Assembly: GCA_020630955.1 (NCBI GenBank)
Contig: JAHDIE010000024.1
Location: 1-48,039 of the forward strand
Direction of reading: 5' to 3'
From: Saprospiraceae bacterium
GTDB lineage: Bacteria > Bacteroidota > Bacteroidia > Chitinophagales > Saprospiraceae
DNA: 48,039 nt
The notes under the pieces are model-generated. The model was not told the origin of the DNA. It saw only the letters and a list, made by a program, of their open reading frames with translations, and searched no databases. How positions within the stretch are numbered: the first letter of the stretch is position 1; every line of letters begins with the position of its first letter. A program made the translations under genes and the position numbers. This document shows positions 10,392 to 15,642 of this stretch, in pieces.

Positions 10392-10425
10392 AAAAGAAGA
10401 GCCATTCTCTAGGAGAGAATGGCTC
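10392..10425 (-). terminator. Attenuator terminator of the ilv operon
   Basis: On the minus strand this is a perfect 12-bp stem (GAGCCATTCTCT / AGAGAATGGCTC) with the 3-base loop CCT, followed by TTCTTTT. It lies between the Ile-rich leader peptide and ilvD, 10 bases ahead of the ilvD ATG, so it can only serve as a conditional terminator for this operon. The segment at 10450-10456 (GGAGAGA on the minus strand), just after the leader stop, can pair with 10412-10418 (TCTCTCC) and would disrupt the hairpin. Confidence 0.88.
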
Positions 10426-10461
10426 AGTATATCATTTAATAAAATACGATCTCTCCAGCTT

Positions 10462-10515
10462 TTAACTTGGAATGACAATAATTATAGAAATAATAATGCT
10501 CGAAATCGTAATCAT
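10462..10515 (-). CDS. ilv operon leader peptide (Ile-rich)
   Basis: ATG at 10515, TAA at 10462-10464, 17 residues: MITISSIIISIIIVIPS. Nine of 17 residues are isoleucine and one is valine, two of the end products of the operon that follows. Isoleucine is coded by eight ATT and one ATA. This composition, directly upstream of a terminator hairpin and an ilv operon, is the hallmark of ribosome-mediated attenuation, known from enterobacterial ilv operons. When charged tRNA-Ile is scarce, ribosomes should stall in the Ile run. The antiterminator segment GGAGAGA (10450-10456) would then stay free and the terminator would not form. A ribosome reaching the stop codon would cover that segment. There is no leucine codon, consistent with the absence of leu genes in the operon. 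Confidence 0.85.
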   Translation of the reverse strand: MITISSIIISIIIVIPS

Positions 10516-10562
10516 TGATTTATCTAAAGTTTTCTTTATTGGTTTGGTTTTAAATCCTTTTA

Positions 10563-10570
10563 CAAAGGTA
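10563..10570 (-). promoter_or_regulatory. Probable -7 element of the ilv operon promoter
   Basis: On the minus strand this reads TACCTTTG, an exact match to TAnnTTTG and identical to the -7 box of the divergent phe promoter. It would start transcription about 40 bases before the leader peptide ATG. I see no TTTG box at the expected -33 distance, so this is less certain than the phe promoter. Confidence 0.45.
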
Positions 10571-10653
10571 AAGGTATCTTTTAAATTTCATTTAGGTTAT
10601 TCTAATATTTCTTTATTTACAACCTTTAAACCTAAATTAATTGATCATAACTA

Positions 10654-10691
10654 CTTGTAAATCAATATTTAAGCTTTAATAAATTTACAAG
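10654..10691. repeat. Inverted repeat between the ilv and phe control regions
   Basis: Perfect 9-base arms (CTTGTAAAT at 10654-10662 and ATTTACAAG at 10683-10691) are separated by 20 bases centred on AAGCTT. It lies between the two divergent promoters and has no T run, so it is not a terminator. It could be an operator for a dimeric regulator acting on either or both operons; this is inference. Confidence 0.5.
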
Positions 10692-10761
10692 TTCCAAGAA
10701 CTATTGTTTTTGAAAAATGCTCCTCAATTGAAATTTTCTGCAAAGTGCTTATCATATATTC

Positions 10762-10793
10762 TTTGATTCTAAAATAAAAAAGACCTACCTTTG
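10762..10793 (+). promoter_or_regulatory. Promoter of the aromatic amino-acid operon
   Basis: TTTG at 10762-10765, then 20 bases, then TACCTTTG at 10786-10793. Both boxes and the spacing match the Bacteroidota housekeeping promoter (TTTG / TAnnTTTG). Transcription should begin a few bases downstream, almost at the leader peptide ATG at 10803, so the leader transcript would have almost no 5' untranslated region. Confidence 0.75.
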
Positions 10794-10802
10794 AGTCAGA
10801 CG

Positions 10803-10871
10803 ATGAGAAATACTTTTACATATTCATTTTTTTATTTCTGGTTTTACTATTCTAGTGAAAACAGGATCTAA
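10803..10871 (+). CDS. phe operon leader peptide (Phe/Tyr/Trp-rich)
   Basis: ATG at 10803, TAA at 10869-10871, 22 residues beginning MRNTFTYSFFYFWFYY and ending SSENRI. Five Phe, four Tyr and one Trp make up ten of the 22 residues, clustered at positions 5-16. The peptide precedes a terminator hairpin and then pheA, tyrA and DAHP synthase. It resembles PheL in logic but covers all three aromatic amino acids, which fits an operon serving both the common and the Phe/Tyr branches. Codons 20-22 contain AACAGGA (10860-10866), which can pair with TCCTGTT (10907-10913) in the terminator. A ribosome finishing translation would mask it, while one stalled in the aromatic run would leave at least part of it free. 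Confidence 0.87.
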   Translation: MRNTFTYSFFYFWFYYSSENRI

Positions 10872-10902
10872 TGAATTTGTATATATTATAGATAAAATTT
10901 AG

Positions 10903-10929
10903 AAGGTCCTGTTTACAGGGCCTTTTTTT
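10903..10929 (+). terminator. Attenuator terminator of the phe operon
   Basis: A 9-bp stem with one G-U pair (arms 10903-10911 and 10916-10924, loop TTTA) leads into a run of seven T. It lies after the aromatic leader peptide and 18 bases before the pheA start. The antiterminator candidate at 10860-10866 pairs with the upper part of the 5' arm and the loop. Confidence 0.88.
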
Positions 10930-10947
10930 ATGTGATAAACTAAGAAA

Positions 10948-11808
10948 GTGAGAAGGAAATGTTTAATACAAGGTCATGAAGGCTCGTTTCACGAGCAAGC
11001 AATGCATAATTATTTTGGAAGAAATACATTAACATCGGTTCCCTGTGACAGCTTTGATATTTTAGCGAGAGGTCTAGATGATGGAATCGCAAACATTGCT
11101 ATAATGGCCATCGAAAATTCTATTGCTGGAAGTATTCTACAAAATTATCGGATTCTACGTGAGCATCAACTTCAAATAATTGGTGAACTATACCTACAAA
11201 TAAATCATCAATTAATGGCGCTCCCAGGACAGAGTCTAGATGATATTAAAGTCATTATGTCTCACCCAATGGCCATAAATCAATGCTTGAAATTTTTAAA
11301 TAACTTTCCCAATATTGAAAGAAAGGAATTTTCTGATACAGCATTAGCTGCAAAAGAAATTTCCTCCAAAAGAAAGACTGAATATGGAGCTATTGCTAGT
11401 AAGCTGGCTGCAGATATTTACAATCTTGAAATTTTAAATGAAAATATTGAAACAGTAAATTCAAATTATACTCGATTTTTTATTGTTCAAAAATATAACG
11501 ATCATCACATTGGTGATGCGAATAAAGCAAGTATTTATATCAAACTAAAACACGAAAAAGGAAGCTTGCTGAATGTTTTAAACATTGTCAATAATCATGG
11601 TATTAATCTAAGTAAGCTTCAATCATTTCCTGTCTTAGGTACTTTGAATGAATATTACTTTTATTTAGACCTAGAATTTGAAACAACCGATATGTTTTCT
11701 TCTTGTTTTGCGGGTTTGAAAGATATTTGTATTGCATGTGAATGTATGGGATTGTATAAAAAAGCAAATATTTCTGTGATCGAACCATTAAAAGTAGCAA
11801 TGCAATGA
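10948..11808 (+). CDS. pheA: Prephenate dehydratase
   Basis: This enzyme converts prephenate to phenylpyruvate for phenylalanine synthesis. It is 286 residues, monofunctional, without a chorismate mutase domain. The start is GTG at 10948: an in-frame TAA lies at 10936-10938 and no ATG is available in frame. The N-terminus has the family motif IQGHEGSFHEQA. The catalytic TRF signature is at residues 175-177 (NSNYTRFFIV). A C-terminal ACT domain spans about 194-270. Its GSLL segment (205-208) fits the family, but the usual ESRP allosteric motif reads QSFP (225-228), so Phe feedback may differ from the textbook enzyme. The gene overlaps tyrA by four bases (ATGA). Confidence 0.94.
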   Translation: MRRKCLIQGHEGSFHEQAMHNYFGRNTLTSVPCDSFDILARGLDDGIANIAIMAIENSIAGSILQNYRILREHQLQIIGELYLQINHQLMALPGQSLDDIKVIMSHPMAINQCLKFLNNFPNIERKEFSDTALAAKEISSKRKTEYGAIASKLAADIYNLEILNENIETVNSNYTRFFIVQKYNDHHIGDANKASIYIKLKHEKGSLLNVLNIVNNHGINLSKLQSFPVLGTLNEYYFYLDLEFETTDMFSSCFAGLKDICIACECMGLYKKANISVIEPLKVAMQ

Positions 11809-12665
11809 AAGTTGGAATCATAGGACTAGGTCTAATAGGAGGAAGTATTGCAAAGGAAATCAAAACTCGATCATTAGGAACGATTGAGGTGCTTGGTTCA
11901 GAAATGAATCCCAACCACAGAATGAAAGTTGAAGAATTAGGGCTAGTCGATCTTCTTATTTCAACAACTGAACTGCTGGAACTTTCAGATGTAATTATTT
12001 TAGCCACTCCCGTAAATGTGATAAAGGAACAGATAGTTTCTATACTTGATCAAATGTCAGGTGATCAAGTGTTGATCGATGTTGGCTCCACCAAAAGATT
12101 TATTTGCAAGGAAGTTGAACATCATGTAAACAGGAAGCAATATGTAGCAGCACATCCACTTGCGGGCACAGAATTTTCAGGTCCAGCGGCATCAATCATA
12201 GGATTGTTTGATGGAAAGAAAAATATTATTTGTCAAAAAGAAAAAAGTAGTAAAGTAGCTTTAAATACTGCTTTAAAGATTTTTGAATTTTTGGGAATGA
12301 GTACATATTATTTAGGTTCTGAAGAACATGATAGGCATTTGGCCTACGTTTCTCATCTCTCACATATAAGCTCATTTACCTTGAGTCTAACAGTACAGGA
12401 AATAGAGAATGATCAAAAACAAATTTTTAATCTGGCAAGTACAGGATTTGCGAGCACTGCCAGACTAGCCAAAAGTAATGCTGATACATGGGGTCCGATT
12501 TTTGATGCCAATAGTAAGTATTTGGTAGAAGCAATTGACTTATATATTCAATACTTAAATCAGTTTCGAGAAAGTATCCAATTAAAAAATATTGAAGAAT
12601 CTAAAAAACTAATGAACAAAGCAAACAATATCTCTTCTGTTTTGGAAGGAATAGCGTTGAATTGA
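11805..12665 (+). CDS. tyrA: Prephenate dehydrogenase
   Basis: TyrA oxidatively decarboxylates prephenate to hydroxyphenylpyruvate for tyrosine synthesis. The protein has 286 residues with an N-terminal Rossmann motif GLGLIGGS (residues 7-14). It also has ILATPVNV, the AAHPLAGTEFSGP substrate segment, and HDRHLAYVSHLSHISSF in the helical C-terminal dimerisation domain. No chorismate mutase or ACT domain is attached. It starts within the last codons of pheA (ATGA overlap) and is followed after 15 bases by DAHP synthase/chorismate mutase, so the three should be translated from one message. Confidence 0.93.
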   Translation: MKVGIIGLGLIGGSIAKEIKTRSLGTIEVLGSEMNPNHRMKVEELGLVDLLISTTELLELSDVIILATPVNVIKEQIVSILDQMSGDQVLIDVGSTKRFICKEVEHHVNRKQYVAAHPLAGTEFSGPAASIIGLFDGKKNIICQKEKSSKVALNTALKIFEFLGMSTYYLGSEEHDRHLAYVSHLSHISSFTLSLTVQEIENDQKQIFNLASTGFASTARLAKSNADTWGPIFDANSKYLVEAIDLYIQYLNQFRESIQLKNIEESKKLMNKANNISSVLEGIALN

Positions 12666-12680
12666 TTTAAACTCAGAATA

Positions 12681-13772
12681 ATGAATGCAATAAAAACACA
12701 GAGAGCTGTCACATGGCTTACCAAGGAAAAGAGACCGATAGTAATTGCAGGTCCTTGTAGTGCTGAAACAGAGGAACAAGTTTTAGAAACAGCAAAAAGA
12801 TTAAAAGCTACCAAAAAGATGGACATTTATCGTGCTGGAATTTGGAAGCCAAGAACAAGACCTAATAGTTTTGAAGGTGTAGGTGTTACAGGCCTACCTT
12901 GGCTAAAAAGAGTAAAAGAAGAAGTTGGTCTTCCTACTACAGTTGAGGTAGCAAATGCCAAGCATGTAGAATTGTGTCTTGCATTTGATGTTGATATTTT
13001 ATGGGTTGGTGCTAGAACTACTGTGAATCCATTTGCAATGCAGGAAATTGCTGAAGCTTTAAGAGGAGTGGATATTCCTGTCTTGGTAAAAAATCCGATC
13101 AATCCAGATCTTGCATTGTGGATTGGTGGAATGGAAAGGTTGAGCGCAGTAGGGGTGAAAGAAATAGGTGGGATACACAGAGGCTTTTCAAATCTGGGTG
13201 AAAAGTTTTACAGAAATAGACCACAATGGCAAATTGCTTTAGAATTTATTAGAAGAATGCCAGAGGTACCCATTCTCTGTGATCCAAGCCATATTTGCGG
13301 AAGGAGAGATATTCTTCAGGAGGTAGGGCAGAAAGCGATGGATCTTGATTTTGATGGTTTAATGATTGAATCACATATTAATCCAGATAATGCGTGGAGT
13401 GATGCAAAACAACAGATTACTCCAGAGGTTTTTGGAGCGATGATTACGGATATGGTTTTGAGAGAAGATTATGAAGATAATCCTGTTTTACAAAGTAAAT
13501 TAGATTATTTGCGTCAAGAAATAGATCATATTGATGATGAAATTATGAACTTATTATCTAATCGAATGAAAGTTGCTAGAGATATTGGTGATTATAAAAA
13601 AGTCAATAATATGACTATTCTTCAGCAGAAAAGATGGAATGAAATATTAGAAAAAGCAAAGAAAGTGTCGTTGGAAAGAGGTTTGAGCACAGATTTTGTT
13701 ACTAAATTTATCAATGCTGTTCATGAAGAAAGCATCAATCAACAAGAAGAGATTTTTAAACAAAAAAAATAA
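12681..13772 (+). CDS. Bifunctional DAHP synthase / chorismate mutase
   Basis: A 363-residue fusion. Residues 1 to about 265 are a type I-beta (KDO8P-synthase-like) 3-deoxy-7-phosphoheptulonate synthase, the entry step of the shikimate pathway. Its motifs are AGPCSAE (23-29), KPRTRPNSFEG (56-66), DPSHICGRRD (201-210) and ESHINPDNAWSDAKQQITP. From about residue 272 follows an AroQ-type chorismate mutase (LDYLRQEIDHIDDEIMNLLSNRM...DIGDYKK). The fusion joins the first step of the pathway with the branch-point step to prephenate, the substrate of both upstream genes. In related fusions the mutase domain also mediates feedback control of the synthase; that cannot be seen here. Confidence 0.93.
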   Translation: MNAIKTQRAVTWLTKEKRPIVIAGPCSAETEEQVLETAKRLKATKKMDIYRAGIWKPRTRPNSFEGVGVTGLPWLKRVKEEVGLPTTVEVANAKHVELCLAFDVDILWVGARTTVNPFAMQEIAEALRGVDIPVLVKNPINPDLALWIGGMERLSAVGVKEIGGIHRGFSNLGEKFYRNRPQWQIALEFIRRMPEVPILCDPSHICGRRDILQEVGQKAMDLDFDGLMIESHINPDNAWSDAKQQITPEVFGAMITDMVLREDYEDNPVLQSKLDYLRQEIDHIDDEIMNLLSNRMKVARDIGDYKKVNNMTILQQKRWNEILEKAKKVSLERGLSTDFVTKFINAVHEESINQQEEIFKQKK

Positions 13773-13775
13773 AAA

Positions 13776-14018
13776 ATGGAATTACCTAAAGTTTATGCCA
13801 AACAACCAATACCTGTTGATATTAAAGAAGGTGAAAAATATGCTTGGTGCACTTGTGGATTGTCTGACAATCAACCATGGTGCAATGGATCACATAAGGG
13901 AACAGAATTTACTCCAAAGGTTTTTGTTGCAGAGGAAACCAAAACAGCGTATATGTGTCAATGTAAGGCAACAAACAATCCCGGGTTTTGCGACGGAGCG
14001 CATAAATCTTTAGACTAA
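13776..14018 (+). CDS. CDGSH iron-sulfur domain protein (two motifs)
   Basis: An 80-residue soluble protein with two CDGSH-type motifs: CTCGLSDNQPWCNGSH and CQCKATNNPGFCDGAH. Each has the C-x-C...C-x3-H pattern that binds a 2Fe-2S cluster with three Cys and one His. The arrangement matches the small two-cluster (CISD3-like) family, with no membrane anchor. It starts 3 bases after the DAHP synthase/chorismate mutase stop and precedes the operon terminators, so it is almost certainly co-transcribed with the aromatic genes. Its biochemical role is unknown; electron transfer or cluster sensing are the family-level suggestions. Confidence 0.9.
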   Translation: MELPKVYAKQPIPVDIKEGEKYAWCTCGLSDNQPWCNGSHKGTEFTPKVFVAEETKTAYMCQCKATNNPGFCDGAHKSLD

Positions 14019-14032
14019 ATTCCTAAAAAAAA

Positions 14033-14050
14033 GGCAGACTAAGCTCTGCC
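14033..14050. terminator. Short hairpin, terminator for minus-strand transcripts
   Basis: A 6-bp stem GGCAGA/TCTGCC around CTAAGC. On the minus strand the stem is followed by eight T (the A run at 14025-14032), which would make a good terminator against read-through from the minus side. On the plus strand it is followed by AACAA and would act only as a 3' stem. Confidence 0.5.
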
Positions 14051-14053
14051 AAC

Positions 14054-14095
14054 AATGCGTCTTATCATCTTTTGTTTGATAAGACGCATTTATTA
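14054..14095 (+). terminator. Terminator of the aromatic operon
   Basis: A perfect 14-bp stem (arms 14054-14067 and 14077-14090) with a 9-base T-rich loop, followed by a short T/A tract. It stands 35 bases after the CDGSH gene stop. Confidence 0.7.
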
Positions 14096-14169
14096 TATAA
14101 AATGAGAGATAATTCTGACAATTAATTGACAAAGAAACAATTAGAAAGGAATTTGTTTTTAAGTCATAT

Positions 14170-14279
14170 TACTTTTGGAAACGTACTTAATAAGTAAGGT
14201 ACAGTAAAACACAAATTCGAATCAACACCCTTTTGTACATAAAGGAACCGGAATTGAAGAATCTCGGTTCCTTCTTTTT
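14170..14279 (+). ncRNA. Possible small non-coding RNA
   Basis: The otherwise empty stretch 14096-14277 contains an exact -7 box TACTTTTG (14170-14177). TTTG lies at 14152-14155, though the 14-base spacing is short. Downstream are a small imperfect hairpin near 14183-14202 (GTACTTA / TAAGGTAC) and a terminator hairpin ending in TTCTTTTTA (14242-14279). No convincing coding frame lies between. Such a layout would give a transcript of about 95 bases. The terminator may instead serve only the minus-strand protease gene that ends at 14278. Confidence 0.25.
14242..14279. terminator. Bidirectional hairpin terminator
   Basis: A 9-bp stem AAGGAACCG/CGGTTCCTT (14242-14250 and 14265-14273) with a 14-base loop. 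On the plus strand it runs into CTTTTTA, and on the minus strand into TTTAT. It lies immediately after the stop of the minus-strand retropepsin gene. Confidence 0.65.
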
Positions 14280-15534
14280 ATCCTACTAAGTAATCTCTTA
14301 GAATAAAACTTTTCTCGATTAGTTCTGCTTCTCTTAATAAGATCACATTAATTTTTTTGCCTTCTTTTTTACTCAAAATATTATCCAATGTTGGTAGGGT
14401 ATATCGTTTTGCTTTGAAGGGACCAAGTTTTTTTAGGATATCTCCTTTTTGAATTCCTGCTTCGAAAGCTGGCGAGTTAGGAAGCACCTCAAATACTATA
14501 TAATTATTTAGGTTTGGACCAAAGGCCATTAATTCCATTCCGCTAAGGTTGTATTTAAACTTTTTCTGTATGTTGGCAGATGGCTTGAGGTACATTTCCT
14601 GATTCATATAATCAATAACAATATAGAATCTTTCAAGAAGCAAGTTGCCAATTAAACCATTTCGTTCATTGTAAGATTCAGGATTAACATCATGGTCGAT
14701 TTCCTGAAAATGAGTAAGTATATAATCAAATTTGTAATCACCAATTTCAAGACTTTTCATTTTACCTTTATAACCATTTATGTTTCCTCCAATTCCTTTG
14801 CCAAGACTTCCTGGGGTTACGATTTTTGGCGGAGTAAGGTCGGTGCTAGAGTTAGTGTTGACTAAATAAGCCAATGAGGCTCCTGTGTCAACAAGAAGTT
14901 TTAGTTGAAATTCTTGATTGTTTGGTTTTTGTGTAGTACAAATTATATATGGTTTGTTATTGATTACTTCAATTTTGTGTTTGCTGAAGTTTTTTAATTT
15001 TTTGTCAAATTTATCAGGATGCCAAAGAATTAGCTTTTGCTTGTTATAGTCAATTTTTACTGTCAAATTTCTGAAAAAACTTCCTCCCACAATTCCATCA
15101 ATTTGGACACCAGTCATCTCTTTTAAATTCAAGAAATTTTCGTTGAGCACTACGATGTCTCTAGATACCTTAGGTAATTTTTTCAATTGTAAACCAATCC
15201 CCCTTGAAATAAATGCTTCGATTGTAGAATTGATATCGGAACCTCTTATTAAGACAGAACTATCGTAAGTGAATCCAAGTAAATCCGTAATATGTTTTTC
15301 GAAAATGATGGTATGTTCTGCACCTGTATCATAAATAAAAGTCAGTGGCAGTATCCCTTGAATTTTAATATCTAATAAAATATAACCACTGTGATAGCGG
15401 AAAGGTATTTCAATTCGATTATTACCTTCCATGAGGTCCAGGCCTGGAAGTTCTTGTTGACCAAATGCACCAATATTGCAAATAAGACAAAAAAGTAAGG
15501 TCAAAAATAATAATTTCACTTTCCAAATGATCAT
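14278..15534 (-). CDS. Secreted retropepsin-like aspartic protease with PDZ domain
   Basis: A 418-residue protein with a signal peptide (residues 1-25, ending NIGAFGQ). Two retropepsin-type halves each carry an aspartic protease motif: DTGAEHT at 69-75 and DTGASLAYL at 217-225. One chain may therefore supply both catalytic aspartates. A C-terminal PDZ domain (about 330-410: FEVLPNSPAFEAGIQKGDILKKLGP) probably guides substrates. This two-DTG-plus-PDZ layout is a known Bacteroidota family annotated as aspartyl protease; its substrates are unknown. It likely acts in the periplasm or at the envelope. Confidence 0.85.
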   Translation of the reverse strand: MIIWKVKLLFLTLLFCLICNIGAFGQQELPGLDLMEGNNRIEIPFRYHSGYILLDIKIQGILPLTFIYDTGAEHTIIFEKHITDLLGFTYDSSVLIRGSDINSTIEAFISRGIGLQLKKLPKVSRDIVVLNENFLNLKEMTGVQIDGIVGGSFFRNLTVKIDYNKQKLILWHPDKFDKKLKNFSKHKIEVINNKPYIICTTQKPNNQEFQLKLLVDTGASLAYLVNTNSSTDLTPPKIVTPGSLGKGIGGNINGYKGKMKSLEIGDYKFDYILTHFQEIDHDVNPESYNERNGLIGNLLLERFYIVIDYMNQEMYLKPSANIQKKFKYNLSGMELMAFGPNLNNYIVFEVLPNSPAFEAGIQKGDILKKLGPFKAKRYTLPTLDNILSKKEGKKINVILLREAELIEKSFILRDYLVG

Positions 15535-15576
15535 CTATGCCTAAGATAGCCAAAAAGGATTAAAGCGTAAACACTA

Positions 15577-15613
15577 ACAAAAAAAAGCTGGCTCCAATAT
15601 TGAAGCCAGCTTT
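15577..15613 (-). terminator. Terminator of the DUF937-OmpA gene
   Basis: A 10-bp perfect stem (AAAGCTGGCT / AGCCAGCTTT, 15584-15593 and 15604-15613) on the minus strand is followed by a T run (TTTTTTTGTT). Confidence 0.85.
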
Positions 15614-15642
15614 AAAACTTAATATAAATGTTGTAGTCGTGA

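Noticed and set aside
10382-10405. In-frame upstream ATG for ilvD (MALLLYLK extension)
   Set aside because: The ATG and following codons lie within the terminator hairpin and its T tract. The protein homology begins at MSKNKYS (10381).
10472-10660. Plus-strand 62-codon frame, also Ile-rich, opposite the ilv leader
   Set aside because: Its Ile richness reflects the complementary AT-rich sequence of the leader. No terminator or ilv gene lies downstream on the plus strand, while the minus-strand leader has both.
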